A stretch of 64,000 nt of DNA from Scalesia atractyloides (GCA_947069175.1 CAMTDV010000023.1:85632391-85696390), one strand, 5' to 3'. Shown: positions 23,818 through 36,506, counted from the first letter of the stretch. Numbers and translations: made by a program. Notes: a model not told the origin generated them from the letters alone.

Positions 23818-24528
23818 AACCCGAGGTATGTCTTGATTTAAATTAAACATATATACTACAGAAAACTTCATCTTCTTCGTTAAGCTTCATCCAGAACCAA
23901 TGTCCGACTGGTTCGACGAGTTAATCAAGTTCTTTAGTGTGTTGTGATTAATTACATGTGAGATTAATAAAAAGAATGAGAGAGATTAGGTATAAGATAT
24001 ACCGACAGAGGTCCCCTGTTTCGCCGGCGAGTTTTCCGATTACAGCAGGTTATTCCGGCGACGTGTATTTTGCGGCAGAGTATCTTCAGGAAGCTTGAGG
24101 TGAGTGGGGGTGGCTTCGGTATGAGCTCTAGGTGTTCTGTTTTTAGAGTGATGCACAGAGGTGAAAGGGTTCGGTTTTCCGGCTAGTTGCAGAAGTTTTC
24201 CGGCAAGTGAAATTACGTCGAGAAAGGGTGTGATTGTGAGCGAAAAGGCTAACAGAAGTTAGAGGGTGTATTTATAGGGCAGAACATCGACGAATTTGGT
24301 CCGTTTTCCGTCTTGATTCGTCGGTCAATAATTTTCTGGCGGTTATGACCAAAGTCGCGGACTGGACATCGGTTATAACCGATGTTGAGGTTAATGCTTA
24401 CGTTAGGACCGAAGAAACTGTCCAATCTCGGCGAAATCGTCGGGATTTCCGACGACTGCGATTGGGCGCGTCAGTTTTAAACTCGAGTTTGATATTTGAA
24501 TTAATTGTTTTGATATGTTACTAAAGAA

Positions 24529-24616
24529 CACAAGTGGCGGAGTGGTTTGATGGATGAGAGTTAAATCGTTGTTGACCAGGTTGACCCGGCTGACCCGGGT
24601 TCGAAACCCGGCAGCC
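24529..24616 (+). other. tRNA-like module 5, antisense to element A
   Basis: A box TGGCGGAGTGG, B box GGTTCGAAACC inside the perfect stem CCGGGTTCGAAACCCGG, then GCAGCC and TTTTATTTTT. The long spacing between boxes (about 55 bp) resembles class II tRNAs (Leu/Ser). It sits upstream of the element TATA box and points the other way. Confidence 0.7.
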
Positions 24617-24800
24617 TTGTTTTATTTTTAAACCACTATTTTTAATACTTTTTCAAATATAAATTTTATATTCCAATATATTTGAGTTATGTATCGATTA
24701 AAATTAATTTGAGCATTAAATACGCAACGAAATTTTTAACTGATTGTTCGGTTAATAAACGGAGCGGGTTTGGTAATTCCGGTTTTTGACGGATGTTACA

Positions 24801-26642
24801 GTATCCCCTACTTTTTAGAAATTTCGTCCCGAAATTTGAGTAGTGATATATTTGTCTAAAAATGATGGTGTTTAGTTTGACGGTTACATATTTAGAAAAG
24901 AGTAAGGGTTTAAATTTTGTTTGAGACGGTAACGTTCCTTGTAAGGGTTGAGTACCCTGCTATAGGAATCGCTTTTTGTTGCCTACGGTAAAAATATTGA
25001 TAAGCAGAGTTTATTCACTAAGTATGATTTCTTGCGCAAGAGTTTTGATATGTTTGGAAAGATAAGGTTATATCTTAAAACAAAATTTCTAATACTACAA
25101 CCTACATGGAACTTCTCATAACCGCCTAACAATGCCTCTGATCCTCTGGCAAGAATACTTATATATAGGAAGTACCAGCGGCGTATCCACCATATTCTTG
25201 TCAAATTTTCATTGGTTTTATCAGTAAGTTATGATTGGTTCTATGATGTGACTCTAGAACATAAATAAACACCACAACCAATGTACCAAGAAATTACTAA
25301 ATCCTACATGGAACTTCTCATAACCGTCTGACAATGCCTCTGATCCTTTAGCAAGAATACTTATATATAGGAAGTACCAGCGGCATATCCACCATATTCT
25401 TGTCAAATTTTCATTGGTTTTACCAGTAAGTTATGATTGGTTCTATGATGTGACTCTAGAACATAAATAAACACAACAACCAATATCTGAGTCCAAATTC
25501 TGATAGCATACATGTTTGAATGGTGACAGTTCCTCTCTCGTTTGTTATGATGGAGAGGTTAGTTTATGTAGAAATAGAACACAATCCAATTTCTTTAAAT
25601 GACGAGATGATATGAATGTTAAACCAGTGAATGTAACACAAATTTCAACCAAGACAATATTAAATCCTACATGGAACTTCTCATAACCGCCTGATAATGC
25701 CTCTGATCCTTTGGCAAGAATACTTATATATAGGAAGTACCAGCGGCGTATCCACCATATTCTCGTCAAATTTTCATTGGTTTTATCAGTAAATTATGAT
25801 TAGTCCTATGTGACTCTAAAACATAAACAAACACAACAACCAAAGCTTGAGTCTAAATTCTGATAGTATACATGTTTGAATGATGACAGTACCTCTCTCG
25901 TTTGTTATGATGGAGAGGTTAGTCTATGTAGAAAATGGAACACAATCCAATTTCTTTAAATAATGAGATGATATGAATGCTAAATCAGTGAGTATAACAC
26001 AAACTTCAACCAAAACAATACTAAATCCTACATGGAACTTCTCATAACCGCCTGATAATGCCCCTGATCCTTTAGCAAGAATACTTATATATAGGAAGTA
26101 CCAGCGGCGTATCCACCATATTCTTGTCAAATTTTCATTGGCTTTATCCGCAAATTATGATTAGTTCTATGTGATTCTAATACATAAATAAACACAATCA
26201 ACCAAAGCTTGAGTCTTAATTCTGATAGTATACATGTGTGAATGGTGACAGTACCTCTCTCGTTTGTTATGATGGAGAGGTTAGTCCTTGTGGAAGTGAG
26301 ACATAGCTCAACTTCTTTAAATGATGAAATTGAAATGCGCTGAAATGTATGATGAACAACTTCAACCAAAACATTACTAAATCCTACATGGAACTTCTCG
26401 TAACCGCCAGATAATGCCTCTGATCCTTTGGCAAGAATACTTATATATAGGAAGTACCAGCGGCGTATCCACCATATTCTTGTCAAATTTTCATTGGCTT
26501 TATCCGTAAGTTATGATTGGTTCTATGTGACTTTAAAACATAAACAAACTGAAATAGTAATTCGCATTAAGATCCTTGGATAAGATTCCAATTTATAACT
26601 GGGATACGGGAAAATTGAGATAACATAAAGAAAACATAAAAA
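24801..26642 (-). repeat. Element A 3' internal region with five stem-loop boxes
   Basis: No gene beyond small repeat-derived ORFs. A conserved box of about 115 bp, containing CATGGAACTTCTCATAACCG and CTTATATATAGGAAGTACCA, occurs near 25107, 25303, 25669, 26029 and 26387, separated by unlike spacers that are themselves partly repeated (period about 360). Each box can fold with arms GGCAAGAATA and TATTCTTGTC. Purine-rich sequence next to the LTR at 24801-24812 is the likely polypurine tract. Confidence 0.8.
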
Positions 26643-27162
26643 CTAAGCGGTTGGAGTTGAATCTTGATTTTCGGTGAAGGGGACTAGTTGGGTAGTTTCG
26701 TTTGGGCCGTTGTTATCTTCAATAGGATTGGCGTTGATGTTGAAAACTCTTCCTCTTGCTGGTGGCCTAGTGATTGGGTTTTCTTGATTTGCTTGGTTAA
26801 CTGGGTTTGCTTGAGCTTGGGCGTTTATGATGTTAACCAATCGGGGGCACGTGTTTCTAAAGTGGGTAGGGTCACCACAATTGAAACAAGCTCGAACATA
26901 TGGGAACATGGGGTATTGGGGTTGTTGATAGGTTTGGATCATGTTTTGAATAGGGGGAGAGATTTGGTTTTGAGAGGTGCGGCAAGCCTTGCTCAAATGA
27001 CCATAGCGTCCACAATTCGCACATAGTCGACAAGGTAAGGTAGATGGATGGTGATAAAAACAGGTGTTACATCGAGGGTGAGGTCCAATGTATGGTTTCT
27101 TATTTGGGTAATTTGAGTTGGGTGCTACTTGAGTGATTGGGATAGCTTGGAGGGGTACGGCT
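26643..27162 (-). CDS. Element A gag, C-terminal part (cut by B)
   Basis: Continues gag from 36690-37560 in frame once element B and one TSD copy are removed. It carries two CCHC zinc knuckles: CANCGRYGHLSKAC and CFNCGDPTHFRNTC (C-x2-C-x4-H-x4-C), which bind RNA in retroelement nucleocapsids. The C-terminal tail is Asn/Pro-rich and ends at a stop at 26643. The whole gag would be 461 residues with no other break visible, so A could make gag until B inserted. Confidence 0.85.
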
Positions 27163-28244
27163 TGTCACACCCCGACCCGCAGCGGAAAAGGTGATCGGGG
27201 CATGATTGGGTTATCATCAAAGCTCATGACATTTATTATGCGTTTCATATTCATTAATACAATTTAATGGAAATTTACAATAAGAATTACAACATGTTCT
27301 AACTATCAATCTAAGCTTCTTTGTTCTCTTCTAAGGCATTTCCTATGTTTTCCTCGCTTCAACCTGTTCACCTGTATCATGTGTAAAAGGGTTTTTGGGT
27401 CAACATAATGTTGGCGAGTGAATCCTATGGAAAACATTTGAACAAGTTTATTTAAATTGATTATGAAATATGTGCACAACCAACATGAGTAAAAATAGAT
27501 GTAATCTTATTCAACAATCATTGGATATTAAATAAAGCACACATGAACAATAATGGAACATTTAGAGGCACGCGTTGCTCTACTCGTCTCTCACGAGGAA
27601 CTGATGGGCCTAATGAATGAATTGCATAAACATGATAATATGAATGACACAACCACAAACAATATAAACTCAATGATACACACATGAACAATAATGAATT
27701 GGTTTTGAGGCACGCGTTGTTCAACTCGTCTCCCACGAGGAACTGATGGGCTTAATGAATGAATTCCATATAATTTGACAAAATGAAAAAGTAATCACAA
27801 CAATATAAACAATCTAAATTTAGATCACGATATGGTATGGCACAAGTTTAAATAAACTAGTTAATTATTTTTATGACACATGACACACCCCAAAACGTGT
27901 AATTTAAAAGGGGGAGTTGTAAGATTCACTCACAGTGGGTGCGTTCGGTTGATGATGTTGAATGCACGCGAAGTGGTTTTAACCACGAGTGAGATTAACC
28001 TAGATAAATATCATTATGGTTCGGTAAGTAAATGGATTTTATTAATCTATTTTAGTAGGATTGTTGGGTGTATTTTTGTGAGTTTAAGGCTATTTTCTAA
28101 CCTTAAAAATGTTATTTTTAAGTATTTTAATTGATTTTTAATTAAATAATTAAATAAAAATAATAAAAAATTTTGACTTTTTCTGACCGTTGACTTTGAC
28201 TTTGACCGTTGACTGACCGTTGACCGGTTCGAGTGCGAATATAA

Positions 28245-28824
28245 GTGCGCTGGGTGAGGCTCGAACCCGAGACCTCCCGTACGCGTGCACGCAGCTCTAC
28301 CAACTGAGCTACGTGTCTAACCCGTCATATATCCGTTTTTAATTATATTTATATATTAATTAAGTTAAACAGAAAATCCTTTTATTTTAAAAACGATTTA
28401 ATTGATTCGGACGGTGCACTCCACAGGTCTCGAACCCGGGACCTGTGGGTTATGATAACACACAGTCCACCGCTGGACTGTGTGTACAACTTGTTAACTT
28501 AACTGATTTTTATTATACTTAAACACAAATTAATTATTTTCATTTCTGACTTATTTTAAAAAAATAGATAATTGTCCGAGTTGGTGCAGTAGCCCGGACT
28601 CGAACTCGTGCACTTTGATTAAACATACACACAGTCCACCACTGGACTGTGTGTCTAACTTGGTTATTTTTCCGATTATTAATATACTTAACATATATAT
28701 AAAATGAATCCGGTTCAGTTAACAAAAAGAACATTTTTATTTACGCAGCGTGTGTGGAACAGGATTCGAACTCGAGACATTTGTGTGTTTATTGTGCACA
28801 CAGTCCACCGCTGGACTGTGTGTC
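28245..28824 (-). other. Array of four tRNA-like modules in LTR B-left
   Basis: Modules at 28245-28317, 28413-28486, 28575-28656 and 28748-28824. A-box and B-box cores match those of element A, while the stretches between the boxes differ (for example GGTTTAGGTTGAC in A against GGGTTATGATAAC in B for module 2, plus strand). Confidence 0.7.
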
Positions 28825-29529
28825 TAACCCGAGTTATTTCTTGATTTAAATTATACTTATGAGTTACAGGTTCATCGTCTTCTTTGTCGGATTTTAACCA
28901 GAGTCGGAAAATCCGACTGGTTCGATGTGTTAAATCAGGTTCTTCAGCGTTTTATGATTAATCAAAGGTGAGATATAAATAAAAAGAAAGGAAATTAGGC
29001 GTGAGGTATACCGACTATCTTCCTCTGTTTTCCGGCAGAACTCCGGCGACAGCAATAGGCTCCGGCGTCAGGTGTCTTGCAGCAGCGAGCCTTCAGAAAG
29101 TTTGAAAAAGGTATGGGTGACTTCGGTATAAGCTTAGGGGGTTCAGTAAGGCTCAGAAATGAAGAACCCGGTTTTTCGGTGATGAGCAGAGATATTCCGG
29201 CGAGTGAGTTTTCGCCGAGAAAGGGTGCGGTTTTGAGCGAAAATGTTTGCAGAGGTTCGAGGTGGTTTTTATAGGGCAAATTATCGATGAACTTGGTCTG
29301 ATTTCCGACTGGATTCGTCGGTTATAAAAACTCAGGCGGTTATAACTTTGGTCGCGGACTCAGACGTCGGTTATAACCGATGTCTTAGTAAATGTTTACG
29401 TTATAACGGAAGATGTCGTTAAAACTCGCGAGATTGCCGGGATTTCCGACGACTGAACTTTTGGGCGCCGGTTTTGAATTCGGAACGTCAAGATATGAAT
29501 TAAATGATCTTAATAATTAACAGACAATA

Positions 29530-29608
29530 CAAGTGGCGCAGTGGTTTGTGTGTTGTGTGTTAAGTTGTTGCCGGACCGGTTACTGACCCGGGTTCGAAAC
29601 CCTGCAGA
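29530..29608 (+). other. tRNA-like module 5 in LTR B-left
   Basis: A box TGGCGCAGTGG and B box GGTTCGAAACC kept. The middle is quite unlike element A. Right arm has CCTGCAG where the partner LTR has CCGGCAG. Confidence 0.7.
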
Positions 29609-29794
29609 ACCAAAATATTTTTATTTTGCGATTTTTAACAGTTTTTCAAAAACAACTTATATAATCCCGTATAATAATTGATTATGTATCGTTTAAAATT
29701 ATTTTGGGCATTTAATTCGCAACGAAAATTTTAACTGACTGTTCGGTTGATAAACGGAGCGGGTTTGGTAAATCCGTTTTTGATGGATGTTACA

Positions 29795-31893
29795 GTATCC
29801 CCTGCTTTTGAGAAATTTCATCCCGAAATTTAAATAGTGATATATTTGACTAAAAGAATGATGGTGTTTAGTTTGTCAGTTACTTGCTTAGAAAAAGTAA
29901 GGGTTTAAGTTTTTGTTTGAGGCGGTAACGTTCCTTGTAAGGGTTAAGTACCCTATTACAGGAATCGCTTTTTGTTGCCTACTGTAAAAGTATTGATAAA
30001 CAAAATTTATTCGCTAACTATGATGTCATGCATAAAAGTTTGGATATGTTTGGAAGGGTATGGTTATATCCTAAGGCAAAACTTCCAATACTACAACCTA
30101 CATGGAACATAAATAAACACAACAGCTAATATTTGAACATAAATAAACACAACAGCTAATATTTGAATCCACATTCTGATAGCATATATGTTTGAATGGT
30201 GGAAGTTCCTCTCTCGTTTGTTATGATGGAGAGGTTAGTTTATGTAGAAATGGAACACAAATCCAATTTCTCTAAATAGCAAGATGATATAAATGTAACA
30301 CAATTTCAACCAAGGCAATACTATATCCTACATGGAACTTCTCATAACCGCCTGATAATGCCTCTGATCCTTTGGCAAGAATACTTATATATAGGAAGTA
30401 CCAGCGGCGTATCCACCATATTCTTGCCAAATTTTCATCGGTTTTATCCACAAATTATGATTAGTTACCAAGAAACTAATAAATCCTACATAGAACTTCT
30501 CATAACCGTCTGACAATGCCTCTGATCCTTTGACAAGAATACTTATATATAGGAAGTACCAGCGGCGTATCCACCATATTCTTGTCAAATTTTCATTGGT
30601 TTTATCAGTGAATTATCATTTGTCCTATATAACTCTACAACCAATACAACAAACATAAAATACTGAAATGAAAAATATCTGTGCGATCAAGGCTCAATCA
30701 AACGGAGCCGATCGTATTGCATGTACTGAAAATGAAATTGTCTGTGTGCTCAAGGCTCAATCAAACGGAGCCGAGCGTATTGCATGTACTGAAAATGAAT
30801 AACTTAATCTAAACATCACTCACACAAACAACTTATGCATGGAACCTCTCATAACCGCCTGATAATGCCTCCGATCATTTGACAAGAATACTTATATATA
30901 GGAAGTACCAGCGGCGTATCCACCATATTCTTGTCAAATTCTCATTGACTTTATCCGCAAGTTATGATTAGTTCTATGCGACTCTACAACAAACACAACA
31001 ACCATAAGATACTGATAATGAAATTGTCTGTGCGCTCAAGGCTCAATCAAACGGAGCCGAACGTATTGCATGTACTGGAAATGAAATTGTCTGTGCGCTC
31101 AAGGCTCAATCAAACGGAGCCGAACGTATTGCATGTACTGAAAATGAACAACTTAATCTACACAACAATCACACAAACAGCCTATGCATGGAACCTCTCA
31201 TAACCGCCTGATAATGCCTCCGATCATTTGACAAGAATACTTATATATAGGAAGTACCAGCGGCGTATCCACCATATTCTTGTCAAATTTTCATTGACTT
31301 TATCCGCAAGTTATGGTTAGTTCTATGCGACTCTACTACAAACACCACAACCACAAGATACTGATAATGAAAATGTCTGTGCGCTCAAGGCTCAATCAAA
31401 CGGAGCCGAACGTATTGCATGTACTGAAAATGAAATTGTCTTTGCGCTCAAGGCTCAATCAAACGGAGCCGAACGTATTGCATGTACTGAAAATGAAATT
31501 GTCTGTGCGCTCAAGGCTCAATCAAACGGAGCCGAGCGTATTGCATGTAATGAAAATGTAAAATAAACTGATTGATCAAGGCTCAATCAAACGGAGCCGA
31601 TCGTGCGGGCACGCCACAGTTCAACCGCATAATAAAATGGGGAACAAGCTCAAAACCTCATAAAGGGGGAGCTGCGGCCTCGGCAAATGCATATACTGAA
31701 AACAATAAACAATAATTACTCTAATAGTCTACACATGGAACCTCTCATAACCGCCAGATAATGCTTCTGATCCTTTGACAAGAATACTTATATATAGGAA
31801 GTACCAGCGGCGTATCCACCGTATTCTCGTCAAAGTTTCATTGGCTTTATCCTTAAGTTATGTTTGGTTCGACGTGATAAAGAAAACATAAAA
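29795..31893 (-). repeat. Element B 3' internal region: stem-loop boxes and 63-bp repeats
   Basis: Five boxes of the same type as in element A (near 30328, 30481, 30835, 31187 and 31733). Most have perfect 13-bp arms TTTGACAAGAATA and TATTCTTGTCAAA around a loop of about 35 bases. Between them a 63-bp unit (GTCTGTGCGCTCAAGGCTC, then AATCAAACGGAGCCGA and ATTGCATGTACTGAAAATGA) occurs eight times between 30668 and 31600. No gene; ORFs here are repeat by-products. Confidence 0.85.
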
Positions 31894-33279
31894 CTAAACG
31901 ATAGGAGTTGAATCTGGATCTTCGGCGAAGAGGACTAGTTGGGTATCTTCGTTTGGGCCGTCATTATCTTCGACAGGATTGGCGTTGATATTGAAGACTC
32001 TTCCTCTTGCTGGTGGCCTAGCGGTTGGGTTTTCTTGGTTTACTTGGTTAACTGGGTTTGATTGGGCTTGAGTGTTGATGACGTTAACCAGTTGAGGGCA
32101 TGTGTTTCTAAAGTGGGTAGGGTCGCCACAATTGAAACAAGCTCGAACATATGGGAACATGGGGTATTGGGGTTGATGATAAGTTTGGGCCATGTTTTGA
32201 GTAGGGGAAGAGGTTTGGTTTTGAAAGGTGCGACAAACCTTGCTCAAATGACCATAGCGTCCACAAGTTGTACATAGTCGACAAGGTAAGGTAAGGGGAT
32301 GGTGATAAAAACAGTTGTTGCATTGAGGGTGAGGTCCAAGATATGGTTTCTTATTTGGGTAGGTTGAGTTGGGTGCCACTTGGGTGATTGGGATAGCTTG
32401 GATGGGTATGGCGTGTGAAATTGGTTGATTTCGTTGGATAGCAGCGAAAAGTTGCCCGTCTCTTTTTCTCTTAAAAGTGGGTTGAGAAGGGGATTCGGTT
32501 TGGGTGGAGTCGGAGGTTTCAGTCGATTCTTTATCCTTCTTCTTCTCCTCCTTGAAGTCTTTGTTCCGGATTCGGTTCTCGGTGAGCTCTGTTGCTAACT
32601 CCATTGCTGCTTCCAAAGTTGCAGGCGAGGTACTTATTACAGGGTCTTGAATCTTTGACGGAAGACCACGAATGTAGTGCTCGATCAAACGGTAGAGGGG
32701 AGTGAACATGTTGGGAACCATTTGATGTAACTCGAGGAATCTTTTATTGTAGGTGGTGTGGTCTCATTCCTTTTGCTTCAACGAATAAAATTCATCTTCT
32801 AATTTCTTGATTTCACTCCTTGGGCAAAATCGTCTGGTCATGATTTCCTTCAATTCGTTCCAAGTTAAGGACATAGCATCTTCAACACCTCGTTTGGCCT
32901 TCTCTGTATTCCACCAAGTAAGTGCTATCCCATATAATCGACCGGTAGCATAACGCACTTTGCGATCGTCAGGGCAATCGCAATTTAGAAAAGTGTTCTC
33001 CATTTCTTCAAACCAATGAAGGAGGGCGGTGACGCCTTCAGTCCCTTTGTATTTCGGAGGGTCGCATGATTTGAAATGCTTGTAGGTGCATTTAGTGGTA
33101 TTTGATGGAGAGTTGATAATGTTTTGGTTTTCTTGATTGACAGGATTAGCGGTGAGTGCTTGTTGAACTTGGATTACAATGTTGGGTATTACGGTAGCCA
33201 TTTGTTGAGCGATTAAGGCATCCATGCGTTCGTGAGCTTTTCTTGCTCTCGTCTTCCTACGGGCGAGGTTAGAAGACAT
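31894..33279 (-). pseudogene. Element B gag with one premature stop
   Basis: 461 codons, the same length as gag of A. N-terminal basic region, capsid-type retrotransposon gag domain (YKHFKSCDPPKYKG start, ALTWWNTEKAKRG core), Lys/Glu-rich linker, then two CCHC knuckles (CTTCGRYGHLSKVC, CFNCGDPTHFRNTC). A single in-frame TGA at 32764-32766 splits it where A has GGC. Frames on both sides agree, so there is no frameshift. Function in family: packages element RNA. No pol follows. Confidence 0.9.
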
Positions 33280-34041
33280 CTACAAGGGTTACATGACAAG
33301 AGTATGAGTTGGATGTTTTTGGGTTCATGGGTCGCATTAGGAATGAACATTCATAAAATAATTATAGAAAATAAATCTACTACATCCATAGGATGTCTTG
33401 GGTTTTGCTCGCCATTAGGCCCTACATGCCGCCATACTTTACCTGTGTAATCATGTGGGCCCCCATGAATACCGGTTTTTCATATGGTTCGCACGGGTTT
33501 GCCAGGTTGCGTACACAAAAACCCGGAGAAAATCGAGAAATATGTATACAACGTGTGATATTCGGAATGTGTCCAGGTGTAGACACGGTGACACCTCAAA
33601 GTGGGTTAGTTCGAACGACGTTTGGTGTGGCATGCTTTGGCCTAATAGGTCCTTCGTACTCTCATCGTTGGTCCCCAGGTAGGCAAACTGGTCCGTTATA
33701 TTGGATTTATACGAATGCCAACCTAGACAGGACGTTCCGACTACCGGTACTTGTACCCTTACAGTTACTACATGCCCGTCGCAGAACTTACTTTGATGAG
33801 ATTTGAAAATTGCAACAAAATCTTTGGATAATGAGAGTATGAAAATAAATTGAATACATGAACATCGATATATGTATAATGAATATGTATATAAGCATGT
33901 ATGTTTGACTGTAAATGTAAACAAATATGAAACAAATAAATATCACAAGTTTGTATGTAACCACCTAATCAATTAAAATTTAGGCAGACTATAGTATAGG
34001 CTCTAAGGGTCTAATAACCTATCCTATATCCCTATAGTCAT
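33280..34041 (-). other. Element B 5' leader
   Basis: About 760 bp between primer site and gag, shared with element A's leader (37561-38311). The open frames at 33393-33924 on both strands are not conserved as proteins and are not annotated. Confidence 0.7.
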
Positions 34042-34054
34042 GGCTCTGATACCA
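34042..34054 (-). other. Element B tRNA-iMet primer-binding site
   Basis: TGGTATCAGAGCC on the minus strand, three bases from the LTR end at 34058. Confidence 0.92.
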
Positions 34055-35141
34055 ATCTGTCACACCCCGACCCGCAGCGGAAAAGGTGATCGGGGCATGA
34101 TTGGGTTATCATCAAAGCTCATGACATTTATTATGCGTTTCATATTCATTAATACAATTTAATGGAAATTTACAATAAGAATTACAACATGTTCTAACTA
34201 TCAATCTAAGCTTCTTTGTTCTCTTCTAAGACATTTCCTATGTTTTCCTCGCTTCAACCTGTTCACCTGTATCATGTGTAAAAGGGTTTTTGGGTCAACA
34301 TAATGTTGGCGAGTGAATCCTATGGAAAACATTTGAACAAGTTTATTTAAATTGATTATGAAATATGTGCACAACCAACATGAGTAAAAATAGATGTAAT
34401 CTTATTCAACAATCATTGGATATTAAATAAAGCACACATGAACAATAATGGAACATTTAGAGGCACGCGTTGCTCTACTCGTCTCTCACGAGGAACTGAT
34501 GGGCCTATGAATGAATTGCATAAAAATGATAATATGAATGACACAACCACAAACAATATAAACTCAATGATACACACATGAACAATAATGAATTGGTTTT
34601 GAGGCACGCGTTGTTCAACTCGTCTCCCACGAGGAACTGATGGGCTTAATGAATGAATTCCATATAATTTGACAAAATGAAATAAGTAATCACAACAATA
34701 TAAACAATCTAAATTTAGATCACGATATGGTATGGCACAAGTTTAAATAAACTAGTTAATTATTTTTATGACACATGACACACCTCAAAACGTGTAATTT
34801 AAAAGGGGGAGTTGTAAGATTCACTCACAGTGGGTGTGTTCGGTTGATGATGTTGAATGCATGCGAAGTGGTTTTAACCACGAGTGAGATTAACCTAGAT
34901 AAATATCATTATGGTTCGGTAAGTAAATGGATTTTATTAATCTATTTTAGTAGGATTGTTGGGTGTATTTTTGTGAGTTTAAGGCTATTTTCTAACCTTA
35001 AAAATGTTATTTTTAAGTATTTTTAATTGATTTTTAATTAAATAATTAAATAAAAATAATAAAAAATTTTGACTTTTTCTGACCGTTGACTTTGACTTTG
35101 ACCGTTGACTGACCGTTGACCGGTTCGAGTGCGAATATAAG

Positions 35142-35719
35142 TGCGCTGGGTGAGGCTCGAACCCGAGACCTCCCGTACGCGTGCACGCAGCTCTACCAAC
35201 TGAGCTACGTGTCTAACCCGTCATATATCCGTTTTTAATTATATTTATATTTAATTAAGTTAAACAGAAAATCCTTTTATTTTAAAAACGATTTAATTGA
35301 TTCGGACGGTGCACTCCACAGGTCTCGAACCCGGGACCTGTGGGTTATGATAACACACAGTCCACCGCTGGACTGTGTGTACAACTTGTTAACTTAACTG
35401 ATTTTTATTATACTTAAACACAAATTAATTATTTTCATTTCTGACTTATTTTAAAAAAATAGATAATTGTCCGAGTTGGTGCAGTAGCCCGGACTCGAAC
35501 TCGTGCACTTTGATTAAACATACACACAGTCCACCACTGGACTGTGTGTCTAACTTGGTTATTTTTCCGATTATTAATATACTTAACATATATATAAAAT
35601 GAATCCGGTTCAGTTAACAAAAAGAACATTTTTATTTACGCAGCGTGTGTGGAACAGGATTCGAACTCGAGACCTTTGTGTGTTTATTGTGCACACAGTC
35701 CACCGCTGGACTGTGTGTC
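35142..35719 (-). other. Array of four tRNA-like modules in LTR B-right
   Basis: Modules at 35142-35212, 35308-35380, 35470-35550 and 35643-35719; boxes identical to B-left. Being in the 5' LTR downstream of the TATA box, this array lies in the predicted transcribed leader. Confidence 0.7.
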
Positions 35720-36423
35720 TAACCCGAGTTATTTCTTGATTTAAATTATACTTATGAGTTACAGGTTCATCGTCTTCTTCGTCGGATTTTAACCAGAGTC
35801 GGAAAATCCGACTGGTTCGATGTGTTAAATCAGGTTCTTCAGCGTTTTATGATTAATCAAAGGTGAGATATAAATAAAAAGAAAGGAAATTAGGCGTGAG
35901 GTATACCGACTATCTTCCTCTGTTTTCCGGCAGAACTCCGGCGACAGCAATAGGCTCCGGCGTCAGGTGTCTTGCAGCAGCGAGCCTTCAGAAAGTTTGA
36001 AAAAGGTATGGGTGACTTCGGTATAAGCTTAGGGGGTTCAGTAAGGCTCAGAAATGAAGAACCCGGTTTTTCGGTGATGAGCAGAGATATTCCGGCGAGT
36101 GAGTTTTCGCCGAGAAAGGGTGCGGTTTTGAGCGAAAATGTTTGCAGAGGTTCGAGGTGGTTTTTATAGGGCAAATTATCGATGAACTTGGTCTGATTTC
36201 CGACTGGATTCGTCGGTTATAAAAACTCCGGCGGTTATAACTTTGGTCGCGGACTCAGACGTCGGTTATAACCGATGTCTTAGTAAATGTTTACGTTATA
36301 ACGGAAGATGTCGTTAAAACTCGCGAGATTGCCGGGATTTCCGACGACTGAACTTTTGGGCGCCGGTTTTGAATTCGGAACGTCAAGATATGAATTAAAT
36401 GATCTTAATAATTAACAGACAAT

Positions 36424-36506
36424 ACAAGTGGCGCAGTGGTTTGTGTGTTGTGTGTTAAGTTGTTGCCGGACCGGTTACTGACCCGGGTTCGAAACCCGGC
36501 AGAACC
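36424..36506 (+). other. tRNA-like module 5 in LTR B-right
   Basis: A box TGGCGCAGTGG, B box within CCGGGTTCGAAACCCGG, T-runs after the end. Confidence 0.7.

Larger units (their letters stand above)
22269..24800 (-). repeat. Element A, 3' LTR (left in window)
   Basis: 2532 bp. In element direction it starts TGTAACATCC at 24800 and ends GGGTGTGACA at 22269. A TATA box (CCTATAAATA, minus strand) lies at 24269-24278. It contains five tRNA-like modules listed separately and an internal near-duplicate GAGGCACGCGTTG segment (22674 and 22736). Confidence 0.93.
27163..29794 (-). repeat. Element B, 3' LTR (left in window)
   Basis: 2632 bp, element-sense from 29794 to 27163. TATA box (CCTATAAAAA, minus) at 29266-29275. 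Five tRNA-like modules in the same order as in A. Confidence 0.93.

Noticed and set aside
28995..29279. 94-codon minus-strand ORF inside LTR B, also at 35890-36174
   Set aside because: It is identical because the LTRs are near-identical, starts near the TATA box, has no known domain and is not kept in element A.
30660..31610. CRISPR-like array
   Set aside because: Direct repeats with no unique equal-length spacers, in a plant retrotransposon; tandem repeats only.
33393..33924. Overlapping long ORFs on both strands in the element B leader
   Set aside because: The matching leader of element A does not keep the frames. Shadow frames of non-coding leader.
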